Below are positions 25,287 to 34,637 of a stretch of DNA of 64,000 nt, piece by piece; position 1 is the stretch's first letter; each line of letters begins with the position of its first letter. The stretch is from CAVQBP01 sp963740945 (GTDB taxonomy: Bacteria; Bacteroidota; Ignavibacteria; Ignavibacteriales; Ignavibacteriaceae). The stretch is taken from the NCBI GenBank assembly GCA_963740945.1, contig CAVUGE010000017.1, forward strand, positions 310,001 through 374,000, written 5' to 3'. The translations under genes were made by a program, and so were the position numbers. Under the pieces are notes generated by a model. It did no database searches. It worked only from the letters and a program-made list of their open reading frames with translations, and was not told where the DNA came from.

Positions 25287-28271
25287 GTGATTAAGAAAAT
25301 TTTATACATATTCTCATTCTTTTTTCTTTTCCTTCAAGTATCTCAGGCCGGTACTCTTTCCGAGAAATATAAAAAAGCAATGGATGCTTTTAATTCCGGA
25401 GAATATGCAGAAGCTCATTATTTATTTGACGAATTTATAAATGATTATAAGCTAATTGATGAACAGTATTCTGCCGCTAAATTTTATTCTGCAGAATCAC
25501 TGCTGAATTTGGGAGAGTTAGAGGGAGCTATAGCCGGTTTTGAATTTATAGTTAATAATTATAATTGGACCAACTTTAGGCATGAGGCTTTATACAAATT
25601 AGGACTGATTTATTATGATCTGGGGAATTATGCTAAGAGTAGGAACAGATTACAACTTCTATTAGCAGAATATCCCGAAAGTGATCATACCGGCTCTGCT
25701 TTATACTGGATAGGTGAATCTTTCACTAAAGAAGGCAGGGAGCAAGATGCAATAAAATTTTTAGAAGAAGCTGTTTCAAACAAAAGAAATAATAAATTCA
25801 TTGATTACTCAATTTATACTCTGGCTTCTACATATGAAAAAGTAGGTGATTATAAAAATGCAGTGAAATATTATGACCAATTGCTGTCTTATCATAGTAA
25901 CAGTCCTCTCGCACCTTCTGCCCATATTCGAATTGGAATAGCTTATTTTAAATTAAAAGAATACCAATCCTCGATCCTTGAACTTAAAAATCCCGAATTG
26001 GATTCCCTGCCGCCGGATTTATACAGCCAGAGCATTTATTTACTTTCAAATTCTTATTACAGGATTGAAGATTATAAAAATGCTGAGAATGCCTACAAAG
26101 AAATTATTGAGAAATTTCCTTCTTCTGATTTTGTTCGTGAAGCTAAATATGGACTCGCTTGGTCATATTTCCAGCAGAGAAAATATAATGATGCTTATAA
26201 TGTTTTTAATTCTTTATCAGGAAATGATAATTCCGATAGCATCGGGATAAAATCATTATATTGGAAAGCCGAAGCAAAGAGGTATGCAGGACAGGATAAT
26301 GAAGCTTTTAAAATCTATAAAAATTTTCTGGATAAATATCCCGATAATGAATTAGCCGGCAATGCAAAATACCAGATGGGGGTTCTTTACTATAGCGATA
26401 ATAAATTTGAAAATGCAGAAAAATATCTTAATTCTTCCACCTTATCCTCAGATAATTCCGTAAAAGTGAAAGCCCTGACTTTAAGAGGAGAAATTGATTT
26501 AAACAAAAAAGAATATTCTTCTGCAAAAAATGATTTTCAAACTGCAATTGATGTTCCGGGTATTACTTCCGAACTACAATACAGAGCTGAATTAGGGCTG
26601 GGCATTGCTTATTATTATCTGGAACAATATAAAGATGCCCTTGCTTATTTGTCCGATATTAATTCTAAAGATCCCGGCTTTGAAAGTGATAAAGTTAATT
26701 TTTATCTGGCAGAAAATAACTATAGCATTGGAAATTATCAGGAAGCATTAAAGAAATATAATGAAGTAAATCTTGTCGACAGTATAGTAGGGAGAATGGC
26801 TTTATATGGCAAAGCCTACACTTACCTCAATTTGAGGGATTACGCTAATTCAGCTTCATTGTTTTCCGAATATAGTAAAAAATATCCGGATGACTCTAGA
26901 AAATTGGATGCTCAATTGAGACTTGCCGATAGCTATTATGGCAATAAAAATTTCGGAGCAGCGAGTAGAGTATATAAAGATCTGTTCAACTTTAATAAAT
27001 CCTCGATTAATGATCCGTATACATATTACCAGTATGCACAATCGCTATTTAAGGCTGGGAATAGCAATGATGCTATAGCCGAATTTAGGAATCTTCAGCA
27101 GAAATTTCCCAATTCTGAATATGCTGATCGTTCTTTATTTGTTGTTGGCTGGATAAATTTTAAGGAAACCAATTTTGAAACTGCAATTTCAAATTATAGA
27201 AATGTATTAAGTATTTACCCCAATTCTTCGCTTGGAGCTATAATATATTATTCAATAGGGGATGCTTATTTCAACATGGAAAAATATGATTCAGCAATTG
27301 TAAGTTATCAGACTGTTTTAACCAGATATCCCAATTCTAATCATGTTTTTGATGCTGTAAATGGAATTCAATACGCTTATATTGCTAAAAATCAACCTGA
27401 AAAGGCTATAGAGTTAATCGATAATTTTGTTAGTAAAAACCCCGGTGTGAAATTCTCCGATCAGATCTTCTTTAAAAAGGGAGATATATTTTACAGCGAA
27501 AAAAAATATGATAGGGCAGAAACAAGTTATAAAGAATTCATTGCAGAATTTCCTAACAGCAACCTTGTACCTGATGCATATTACTGGGTGGGTAAAAGTG
27601 CGGAGAATTTAGCACAGAATGAAGAAGCAATTTATAATTTTAAAAAAATTTTTATCGATTATCCCAAAAGTGAATCCGCTGCTGCATCTGTAATTGAGGT
27701 CGGAAATATTTATAATAATCTCAAGAATTATGATTCGGCTCTGCAAATTTTCGATCAAGCAATTAAGAATTTATCTACTTCTCCAAGGCTTCCCGAAATT
27801 TTATTTATGAAAGGAGTAACACTAACCAACAGTAAAAACTTTGATGATGCATATTCCGACTTTGCGCAATTGATCCAGGATTACCCCGCATCAATATTTG
27901 CGGATAAAGCAAAATTGGAATTAGGACTAATAGAACTTGCTGCAAACCGTTATGATAATGCCGATTCATATTTCCAAAATCTGGCGGAGACCAGAAGTGA
28001 TGAATTGGGAGCAAAGGCTCAATATTATTACGGAGTATCTCTTTTTGAACAAAATAAAATTACTGATGCTATTACTGCTTTTGTAAGAGTAAGAACTATA
28101 TTTTCTGCATACGACGAATGGCTGACAAAAGCATATTTAAAGCTTGGCGAATGCTATACTAAAAATAAAGATTATCGGAACGCAAAAGATATCTACCGGG
28201 CTATACTTACTAAGCATAAGGGGGATGATTATGGTAAAGAGGCCGAGAAAAGATTGAGAGAACTGCAATGA
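25287..28271 (+). CDS. Large secreted TPR protein (Tol-Pal/YbgF-like)
   Basis: A 994-residue protein with a signal peptide (about 1-22) and TPR or TPR-like repeats along almost its whole length (for instance LYKLGLIYYDLGNYAKSRN, YRNVLSIYPNSSLGAIIYY). The GTG start at 25287 lies 3 bp after the DUF92 stop. Repeated YP(N/D)S turns resemble the YbgF/CpoB and BamD group that work with Tol-Pal or outer-membrane assembly. It overlaps the next gene by 4 bp (ATGA), and the same direction continues to TolQ/ExbD/TonB genes, so a shared envelope-energisation role is likely. Confidence 0.85.
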   Translation: MIKKILYIFSFFFLFLQVSQAGTLSEKYKKAMDAFNSGEYAEAHYLFDEFINDYKLIDEQYSAAKFYSAESLLNLGELEGAIAGFEFIVNNYNWTNFRHEALYKLGLIYYDLGNYAKSRNRLQLLLAEYPESDHTGSALYWIGESFTKEGREQDAIKFLEEAVSNKRNNKFIDYSIYTLASTYEKVGDYKNAVKYYDQLLSYHSNSPLAPSAHIRIGIAYFKLKEYQSSILELKNPELDSLPPDLYSQSIYLLSNSYYRIEDYKNAENAYKEIIEKFPSSDFVREAKYGLAWSYFQQRKYNDAYNVFNSLSGNDNSDSIGIKSLYWKAEAKRYAGQDNEAFKIYKNFLDKYPDNELAGNAKYQMGVLYYSDNKFENAEKYLNSSTLSSDNSVKVKALTLRGEIDLNKKEYSSAKNDFQTAIDVPGITSELQYRAELGLGIAYYYLEQYKDALAYLSDINSKDPGFESDKVNFYLAENNYSIGNYQEALKKYNEVNLVDSIVGRMALYGKAYTYLNLRDYANSASLFSEYSKKYPDDSRKLDAQLRLADSYYGNKNFGAASRVYKDLFNFNKSSINDPYTYYQYAQSLFKAGNSNDAIAEFRNLQQKFPNSEYADRSLFVVGWINFKETNFETAISNYRNVLSIYPNSSLGAIIYYSIGDAYFNMEKYDSAIVSYQTVLTRYPNSNHVFDAVNGIQYAYIAKNQPEKAIELIDNFVSKNPGVKFSDQIFFKKGDIFYSEKKYDRAETSYKEFIAEFPNSNLVPDAYYWVGKSAENLAQNEEAIYNFKKIFIDYPKSESAAASVIEVGNIYNNLKNYDSALQIFDQAIKNLSTSPRLPEILFMKGVTLTNSKNFDDAYSDFAQLIQDYPASIFADKAKLELGLIELAANRYDNADSYFQNLAETRSDELGAKAQYYYGVSLFEQNKITDAITAFVRVRTIFSAYDEWLTKAYLKLGECYTKNKDYRNAKDIYRAILTKHKGDDYGKEAEKRLRELQ

Positions 28272-29884
28272 AAAAAATAATAATTCTTCTATTTTTCTTT
28301 TTTGGTCTAACCTCATTTGCACAGGATAAACAAAATCCTAATGTTGAACTCCCTGATTTCGTTATTACAGGCAGAGACATCATTTCAATCCAGAAAGCTC
28401 AGAAACTGAAACCTGATCTTATACCGACTATTTCAAAGAACTTTTTAAAACCCGAATATTCTCCTGAAGAGCTGGGACTGCAAAATATATCTAGTCCAAT
28501 ATCACAAAATCTAAATTTAACTGATACTTTAAATAATTATAACGGTCTAATAAATCTCGGTATAGGTTTTTACACACTCCCGGAAGCCAATGCTGTATAT
28601 TCAATTCCCTTTAATAATGGAATATTTAATGGTTATTTCAATGGAAATAATGTTTTAAATTATTTAGACAGCAACAATAGCAGCAGATCAGAATGGGATG
28701 GAGGTATAAACTTTTCCTATTTTGTTGATAATGATGCAGCCTTTTGGGGCGGCACTAAAATAAATGTACACGGGAATTATGGGGCCTCCGACTACAAATT
28801 CTACGGTTCCAATACTCCGAAGAAGGTTAGGGATTTGAATAAAGGAGATTTTTTATTTGGTATTAGTAATATGGTTAATAAAAATTTTATTATTAATGCA
28901 AATATTTCAAACCGGTATACATATTTGCCCAATGAAACATTTTCTGAGAACCTGTTGGATTTTTCTGCCTATTCGGAAGCCCGTTTTTCTACTTTTAACC
29001 TAAGCGCAGATTTTAATTTTAAAAACCAATATATAAATTTGAAGAGGGAACCCGGTGCTGTTAAATTAAATGACAATATGAGCAGATTTTTTAATATACT
29101 GCCTCTTGCCGGACTAAATATTTCCAGTTTAATGAAAATTAAATTTGGATTCAATTATGCCGAATCGAACAACAATAAATTTTTTGCTCCCTATGGTTCT
29201 CTGGGTATGCAGTTCAACAAGAATTTATCCTTTTTTGGCGAAATAAACCCGCATGCAGAATTTCTTACTAATGGAGATTTTTTGAGAGAAAATCAGTATA
29301 ATATTCCTCAAAATACTCCTAATGTATTTGTGAGAAAGAGATTTGCATTGAATGCATTATTAAAATACGAGTATGATAAATATTTCGAAATAGATGGCGG
29401 AGCTGATTATTATAATGTGAAAAACTTGCCATATTTCTCCGATAAAAATAATACCGGAAAGTTTGATGTATTTTTAACAGATGCTAATAGCTATTCAGTT
29501 TTCATTCATTTACTTTTCCATCCCGGTCCGTTTGGCATCTTTTATGGAAATGTAAAATTAAATAGTACTAAGGATGCAAACGGGAATATTATTCCGTATG
29601 AACCTCAAGCTGAAGTTTCCCTGATTTACGGTTATAATTTTTTTAATGATGATTTGTATACTGAAGCAAGTTTGAATTTATATTCAGAGCAGTACACAAA
29701 CATAGAAAATTCTAATACCATAAATCCTTATTTTAATATGGGATTAAAGCTTAAGTATCGAATATTTTCTAATTTCCGTTTAACACTCGAGCTATTAAAT
29801 TTGTTTAACCATGATAATTACTTATGGAATAACTACAAGGAGCCTCCTTTTAACTTAATCGGGGGCTTTAGTTATCAATGGTAA
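28268..29884 (+). CDS. Outer-membrane beta-barrel protein (TonB-receptor-like, no plug)
   Basis: A 538-residue exported protein: signal peptide about 1-18 ending SFAQ, a short proline-rich lead (VELPDFVITGRDII near 27-40), then many alternating hydrophobic strands and a final aromatic residue (SYQW end), as in outer-membrane barrels. I see no plug domain or TonB-box consensus. It is translationally coupled to the upstream TPR gene (ATGA) and precedes the HU/SPOR gene by 33 bp. The pairing of a giant TPR with a barrel suggests an envelope complex. The substrate is unknown. Confidence 0.75.
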   Translation: MKKIIILLFFFFGLTSFAQDKQNPNVELPDFVITGRDIISIQKAQKLKPDLIPTISKNFLKPEYSPEELGLQNISSPISQNLNLTDTLNNYNGLINLGIGFYTLPEANAVYSIPFNNGIFNGYFNGNNVLNYLDSNNSSRSEWDGGINFSYFVDNDAAFWGGTKINVHGNYGASDYKFYGSNTPKKVRDLNKGDFLFGISNMVNKNFIINANISNRYTYLPNETFSENLLDFSAYSEARFSTFNLSADFNFKNQYINLKREPGAVKLNDNMSRFFNILPLAGLNISSLMKIKFGFNYAESNNNKFFAPYGSLGMQFNKNLSFFGEINPHAEFLTNGDFLRENQYNIPQNTPNVFVRKRFALNALLKYEYDKYFEIDGGADYYNVKNLPYFSDKNNTGKFDVFLTDANSYSVFIHLLFHPGPFGIFYGNVKLNSTKDANGNIIPYEPQAEVSLIYGYNFFNDDLYTEASLNLYSEQYTNIENSNTINPYFNMGLKLKYRIFSNFRLTLELLNLFNHDNYLWNNYKEPPFNLIGGFSYQW

Positions 29885-29917
29885 TGAATTCTTTTTAATT
29901 AGTTACAGGCTTATAAA

Positions 29918-31408
29918 ATGACAAATTTTGAAATAATAAAAAAGATTTCCAAGTATGCGGGTGTATATGAAACACATGAACAGCTTTTCTTTGAGACTTT
30001 AACCAGAAAACTGTTTGATGAATTTAATGTCGGGGATAAGTTGAAGGTCGATAATATTGGTTTCCTCCATCTGAAAAATATTAAAGCACCTGAGAATGAG
30101 AAGCAGGTTAAAGGAATTGTCTTCTCTGAAAATGCCGAGACATCAAAAAAGAATAATATCTTTTTTTCGTCTAATATAACAGAGATATTGCATCCGGATG
30201 ATTTTTGTTTTTCATTTAGTATAAAGAAAATGGAAATCCCCTTGGGCGATGAGATTGATATGGGATTTTTTATACCCCCTTCCGGAAAAGAACTTCTCAG
30301 TTTTATCGATGCAAAGGTTGAAAATCTTATAGGTGATTGCGAGATTTATAGAGGAAGCAGTAAAGAAAATGAGGTTTTTGAAGTCCGGACTGAAATGCCG
30401 GGAATTAAAATAATTGAAAATCTTGAAGATAAATCTACTCCGGTCATTAAGGATAAAGTTGAAAGAACAATTGATTCCGAAAAATTCCAAAAAATAGATT
30501 CGGTTATTTCAAATATAACTGAGGATGAAGAAAAAATTGAAGCTGATGAAGAAGACGTAAATGAACCAACTGAAGGTATAAAATTTACAGATAGGCCTAT
30601 CATTGTGGTTAGAGAAAAAGAAGCAGAAATTTCTGAAAATCATCTCGATGATAACCGTTTTAACAGGGTAAAATCACTCACAGATATCGAAAAAGAAAAT
30701 GTTGAAGAATTAAAAGAAAAAGAATATGAAGCTCCGGTTGAACAGGAATTAAATCCTGATGATCTGGATGATTCGGTTGATGAAGAGAAAATTAATGTTG
30801 AAGAAAAGCTTAATGAAAAAATCAAAAATGAAAATCGTAAATCCAAAGTTTTCGCTTTTATAATAATTCTGGTTCTGATTGCAGCATCAATTTATTTTAT
30901 CTTTTTGCACAAGCCCCAGAGTGTTGACCATTCATTAAATGTCGCAATACTTCCTGTCTCTAACCCGGTTTTAATTGAAAGAAGTTATGATATTCCTGTT
31001 GATTATCCATATCAAGCAGGAGAAAAAAATCTTATATTTGATGGTATTGATCCTGCAATTTTAACCTTAAGTAATAAGAATATTCAGGCAAACTCCAATA
31101 ATAAAGTCAATATGACAAACAAACCCGCTGAAAAAAGTGATAATGAAAATGGAATTCCAGCTGTTGAGCAGGGAACCTATAAAGAATTAGGAGATTATAT
31201 TTTTACAGACGGCAAAACCTATTTTGTACAGGTATCCTCATGGAAATATCAATCCAGTGCTGAAAATCATGTAAAAAAATTGGAGGGTGCAGGTTATAAT
31301 GCGTCAATAGAGAAGGTAATTTCACAAAACGGAAATGTTTATTACAGAGTTAAAGTAGGTAATTTTAAATCACTGGAAGAAGCTCAAAAATTTGTTAACA
31401 ATAAGTGA
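29918..31408 (+). CDS. Membrane protein with N-terminal HU-like domain and C-terminal SPOR domain
   Basis: A 496-residue protein. Residues 1-75 (IIKKISKYAGV, LFDEFNVGDKLKVDNIGFLHLK) resemble the HU-CCDC81-type domain of Bacteroidota. An acidic linker, very rich in Glu and Asp, runs from about 170 to 305, one membrane helix about 309-330, and a SPOR domain about 433-496 (YFVQVSSWKYQSSAENHV, YYRVKVGNFKSLEEAQKF). SPOR domains bind denuded peptidoglycan at division sites, so the C-terminus is periplasmic and the HU-like part cytoplasmic. It sits between the barrel gene and the TolQ-like gene. Confidence 0.82.
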   Translation: MTNFEIIKKISKYAGVYETHEQLFFETLTRKLFDEFNVGDKLKVDNIGFLHLKNIKAPENEKQVKGIVFSENAETSKKNNIFFSSNITEILHPDDFCFSFSIKKMEIPLGDEIDMGFFIPPSGKELLSFIDAKVENLIGDCEIYRGSSKENEVFEVRTEMPGIKIIENLEDKSTPVIKDKVERTIDSEKFQKIDSVISNITEDEEKIEADEEDVNEPTEGIKFTDRPIIVVREKEAEISENHLDDNRFNRVKSLTDIEKENVEELKEKEYEAPVEQELNPDDLDDSVDEEKINVEEKLNEKIKNENRKSKVFAFIIILVLIAASIYFIFLHKPQSVDHSLNVAILPVSNPVLIERSYDIPVDYPYQAGEKNLIFDGIDPAILTLSNKNIQANSNNKVNMTNKPAEKSDNENGIPAVEQGTYKELGDYIFTDGKTYFVQVSSWKYQSSAENHVKKLEGAGYNASIEKVISQNGNVYYRVKVGNFKSLEEAQKFVNNK

Positions 31409-31530
31409 CATTATATCAAATTAATGAAACAAAATGGAGTATTACAATTATAATAAGCATTCATATTTCTGAACTTTACTGCTAGTAATATTATTAGGTA
31501 CATTTTAAAAATTAAAATGAAGGAAAATCG

Positions 31531-32187
31531 ATGGATTTATTTTCAATATTTCTGAAGGGCGGCTTTATAATGTGGCTAATTTTGGCTTGCTCCATAATTG
31601 GCCTAATGGTGATTATTGATAGGTTTATTGTCCTAAGAAAAGCTAAAATTAATATACCCGCATTTATGGTACGAATTAGGGGCTTTATAAAGAAGCGCGA
31701 TATTTCAGGGGCAATCAGTCATTGTATGGAAGAAAATTCTCCGGTTTCGAATATTATAAGAAAGGGATTAAAAAAATATAAGCTGGGTCATGAAAGAGTT
31801 CAGGAAGCTATTGAAAATGCCGGAAGGCAGGAAGTCAGTAAGCTTGAGAAAGGACTACCTGTTTTAGCCACAGTTGCTGGAATAGCTCCATTACTGGGTT
31901 TTTTAGGTACAGTGACAGGTATGATATCTGCTTTTATGACAATTCAAGATCTTCAAGGGTCTGCAAATCCTAGTGATCTTGCAGGGGGAATTTGGGAGGC
32001 TTTAATAACTACAGCTTTCGGTCTTATAGTAGGGATTCCTGCACTTGCATTCTATAATTATTTTTTGAATGCTGTAAAAAAATTAGTTGGAGATATGGAA
32101 ACAGTTGCAAATGATGTTGTGGATATTATACAGGATACTTCTGCCGATACTTCAGAATATGAAGAAGAAATTGAAATAGATATATAG
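31531..32187 (+). CDS. MotA/TolQ/ExbB family proton-channel protein
   Basis: A 218-residue inner-membrane protein with three helices (about 12-33, 108-130, 150-172) and the TolQ/ExbB core: LPVLATVAGIAPLLGFLGTV near 109-128 and WEALITTAFGLIVGIPALAFYN near 152-173. With the next two genes it forms an ExbB-ExbD-TonB or TolQ-TolR-TolA motor that uses the proton gradient to energise the outer membrane. A GAAGGAAAA site precedes the start. The ExbD gene follows after 8 bp. Confidence 0.9.
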   Translation: MDLFSIFLKGGFIMWLILACSIIGLMVIIDRFIVLRKAKINIPAFMVRIRGFIKKRDISGAISHCMEENSPVSNIIRKGLKKYKLGHERVQEAIENAGRQEVSKLEKGLPVLATVAGIAPLLGFLGTVTGMISAFMTIQDLQGSANPSDLAGGIWEALITTAFGLIVGIPALAFYNYFLNAVKKLVGDMETVANDVVDIIQDTSADTSEYEEEIEIDI

Positions 32188-32195
32188 GTAATATT

Positions 32196-32600
32196 ATGAA
32201 ATTTCAAGTAACAAATGAACCTCTAAGCGTTTTTGCATATTCTTCACTTACAGATATCGTAATGCTTCTCTTGATTTTTTTTCTTATAACATCCCAGTTT
32301 GTTATTCAAACGGGAGTAAAAGTAAAACTTCCCTCGTCTAAAACGAATGAACAGTCTGCTCCTTCGAAATTAATTGTAACATTAACCTCTAGCGGAGTTA
32401 TCTATGCCGGAAATGAAGAAGTCAGTATTGACGAACTTCCCATTAAATTGAGTGCAATTAAAGGAACATCAAATGAAAGTAATTTAATCATTCGAGCCGA
32501 TAAAACTGTTGCCATAGATTTAGTTATTAAAGTTATTGATGCAGCAAAAGCTTCAAACATTGATAAGTTTACTATTGAAACTCAAAAAGAAAAGTTATAA
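32196..32600 (+). CDS. ExbD/TolR family protein
   Basis: A 134-residue single-pass protein: residues 1-20 cytoplasmic, a helix about 21-40 with the proton-path Asp in SSLTDIVMLLLIFFLI, and a periplasmic domain (VKVKLPSSKTNEQSAP and later IRADKTVAIDLVIKVIDAAK). It is the partner of the TolQ/ExbB protein encoded 8 bp upstream. Confidence 0.9.
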   Translation: MKFQVTNEPLSVFAYSSLTDIVMLLLIFFLITSQFVIQTGVKVKLPSSKTNEQSAPSKLIVTLTSSGVIYAGNEEVSIDELPIKLSAIKGTSNESNLIIRADKTVAIDLVIKVIDAAKASNIDKFTIETQKEKL

Positions 32601-32609
32601 AGTAATAAG

Positions 32610-33308
32610 ATGACCTATAATTCGATTAGACATTTATCTTTTTCTCTTTCTCTTTTAATTCATTTAATTTTATTGGGACTTTTTTTATTAATTAAAATTA
32701 CCTTGGACTATCCCCCCAAAGAGTATGTTGAATTAACATTTGGCACTTCCGGTGAAGTTGGCTCCTCCGGTGCCATTGGAACTCAAATAAAAAAGATTGA
32801 AGAAGTTTCAAAACCAAAACCCAAAAATCAAACTGAAAACAAAAGCTTAGAGGTTAAGGAAGTTAATCTGCCCAAGGCTAAAAATACTTCTGAAGAAAAT
32901 ACCATAAAACCCGCTGATAAGGAAAAGGAAGTTGCCCAGAATAATGAAACAAAAACTGAAGAAAATCAAAATTCGGATGTAAGTACTGAAGGGCAGGGGA
33001 ATAAAGCTGAAGGATCAGGAAGCTTTGGTTATGATATTGATTGGGGAGGTAAAGGGAAAAGACAAATTTACAGTTACAGTATACCTGAATATCCTGAAGG
33101 TGTACAAAAAGAAATAGATATAAGATTAAAATTTTCAATTCTCCCTGACGGGACAGTAGGTACGATTTTTCCCTTAACTAAAGCAGATACGAAGCTTGAA
33201 AATGCAGCTATAAATTCTTTAAGGCAATGGAGGTTTGAACCGCTGTCACATAATCAAAAACAAATAGAACAAACTGCTGTCATTGTATTCCCTTACCGTC
33301 TTCAATAA
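32610..33308 (+). CDS. TonB/TolA-like energy transducer
   Basis: A 232-residue protein with a cytoplasmic stub, one anchor helix (about 12-31), a Lys/Glu/Pro-rich periplasmic spacer (about 65-135) and a C-terminal TonB domain (about 150-232: YPEGVQKEIDIRLKFSILPDG, LRQWRFEPL). It would transmit energy from the TolQ/ExbD pair to outer-membrane receptors such as the one at 11852. Last gene of the run; its 3' end overlaps the convergent gene at 33280 by 29 bp. Confidence 0.88.
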   Translation: MTYNSIRHLSFSLSLLIHLILLGLFLLIKITLDYPPKEYVELTFGTSGEVGSSGAIGTQIKKIEEVSKPKPKNQTENKSLEVKEVNLPKAKNTSEENTIKPADKEKEVAQNNETKTEENQNSDVSTEGQGNKAEGSGSFGYDIDWGGKGKRQIYSYSIPEYPEGVQKEIDIRLKFSILPDGTVGTIFPLTKADTKLENAAINSLRQWRFEPLSHNQKQIEQTAVIVFPYRLQ

Positions 33309-33597
33309 TTTTTCCCTCTTCTTCCGGCTTTTCTTTATAGTATATCCTATAGAAAAAATATTCGCAGATGGTTAGTATTAGAAGTGAAAAAGTATCTCTA
33401 TCAAAATAAATTCCCAAACCCTCTGGTTCCATAATTAATTTTGCTATAATCCCGGTTATTGACCACCCTACAGCAAATAATATCCCGATTAATGCAATAT
33501 TTAAGAATGCTGTTGATAAATTCTCCTCCTGCCATTTTTTTGTAAATATAATTAAGGCAAAAATTAAATGAATGAAGAAAATAAATGCTATTATCAT
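33280..33597 (-). CDS. Small membrane protein, unknown (last gene of a six-gene operon)
   Basis: A 105-residue protein with three hydrophobic helices (about 1-19, 29-54, 67-90) and a charged tail (YYKEKPEEEGKIIEDGKG). I do not recognise a family. It starts 7 bp after the preceding gene's stop and its end overlaps the TonB-like gene on the other strand by 29 bp, so antisense transcription is likely here. Confidence 0.65.
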   Translation of the reverse strand: MIIAFIFFIHLIFALIIFTKKWQEENLSTAFLNIALIGILFAVGWSITGIIAKLIMEPEGLGIYFDRDTFSLLILTICEYFFYRIYYKEKPEEEGKIIEDGKGIQ

Positions 33598-33604
33598 TTA
33601 TGTA

Positions 33605-34105
33605 TTAAGGGGTTGAGCGTTTATTAACAAAGGACTTACCAATTAACCCGCCAAGAAGACCGAATATGAGATAAATAAATCCATTTCCTACAAATATCGC
33701 GATTGTATATATTAGTGAAAAGCCTTTTGTCTGAATATCGGTAGACATTTTTCTAAAAGTATTCATCATCTCATCTACCACTGGCCCTAAAAAACTTTTT
33801 GCCATTGCAGTTGATTCAGGGAGTGTTTTTACAAAATCGTTTGTATGAGTAAAAAAAGTAATTATAACTTCAAAAAGGGTTGCAAATACTGCAGCATATA
33901 GACCGGTTAATATACCGAATATTATTGCGGTTCCAGTATCAATATTCTCATTATTATGTGCCGCTTTTTTGTGAAGAAATAGAGATAAAACTGCAGCTGC
34001 CGGAACAAGAAGACAGAAACCAAAGCTTTTTATGCCTGGAACGGTTGTCAAAACAGCAGCTCCGAATCCGCAAACTAAAGAAGGAAGATATTTATTTGAG
34101 TACAT
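33605..34105 (-). CDS. Polytopic membrane protein, unknown (DUF4199-like at best)
   Basis: A 166-residue protein with about four membrane segments (10-28, 30-45, 60-85, 130-158), glycine-rich (GFGAAVLTTVPG, LIFGLLGGLIG). A loop of about 40 residues (NDFVKTLPESTAMAKSF) lies between helices 3 and 4. Topology resembles DUF4199-type Bacteroidota membrane proteins but the match is weak. It starts 4 bp after the DUF2085 gene stop, so it is co-transcribed. Confidence 0.65.
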   Translation of the reverse strand: MYSNKYLPSLVCGFGAAVLTTVPGIKSFGFCLLVPAAAVLSLFLHKKAAHNNENIDTGTAIIFGILTGLYAAVFATLFEVIITFFTHTNDFVKTLPESTAMAKSFLGPVVDEMMNTFRKMSTDIQTKGFSLIYTIAIFVGNGFIYLIFGLLGGLIGKSFVNKRSTP

Positions 34106-34109
34106 TCTA

Positions 34110-34619
34110 TTATTCTTTAACTAAAAATTCATTTTCAAGAATAATTAAAATATAAATAAATGCAGCGGAACCAAAAAAGAATCCTGTTACAAAAGCATAA
34201 AATCTTGAATAATTGTAAAAACTTGTGGTGTATAAAATAATATCAGATAGAATACCTGCTAATGCAGCCACTAATAGTTTCCCACTAACCTTAAATGTTT
34301 TGAAAAAGATCGAAATAACAGAAAAAAATAAAGCGCCAAAATAAATACCAGTACATCTGATACATACCAATAATTTTTTCCCGTATATAGTAAAGGTTTT
34401 TAGTTCATCCTGGTAACAGACAGATGAATACAACCTTCTAAGTATTGGTAATAAAACCTGCATTTCGTATGCTTTTGGGAATAATAGGTTAATTGAGAAA
34501 CCTATACACCATGTTAAAAGGGATAAAAAAAGAAAGATTCGCAAAAAGATTCTTTTATTAATCAGTTTTTCACTCTGGATAGAATTATTGCAAATCTCTA
34601 TACTCCTTAATCTTTCCAC
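34110..34619 (-). CDS. DUF2085 family membrane protein
   Basis: A 169-residue membrane protein with four or so helices and the DUF2085 signature around residues 67-92: a Cys in SSVCYQDEL, then LLVCIRCTGIYFGALFF with the CIRCTG motif. DUF2085 is conserved, often next to small membrane genes in Bacteroidota, and its function is unknown; the cysteines suggest a redox or metal site. It lies in the tight minus-strand operon, 18 bp from the NHL gene. Confidence 0.78.
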   Translation of the reverse strand: MERLRSIEICNNSIQSEKLINKRIFLRIFLFLSLLTWCIGFSINLLFPKAYEMQVLLPILRRLYSSVCYQDELKTFTIYGKKLLVCIRCTGIYFGALFFSVISIFFKTFKVSGKLLVAALAGILSDIILYTTSFYNYSRFYAFVTGFFFGSAAFIYILIILENEFLVKE

Positions 34620-34637
34620 TGATTACTAAAAATTTAT

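Noticed and set aside
33880..34155. Plus-strand open frame across the membrane operon
   Set aside because: It overlaps two minus-strand genes with clear membrane topology and tight operon spacing.
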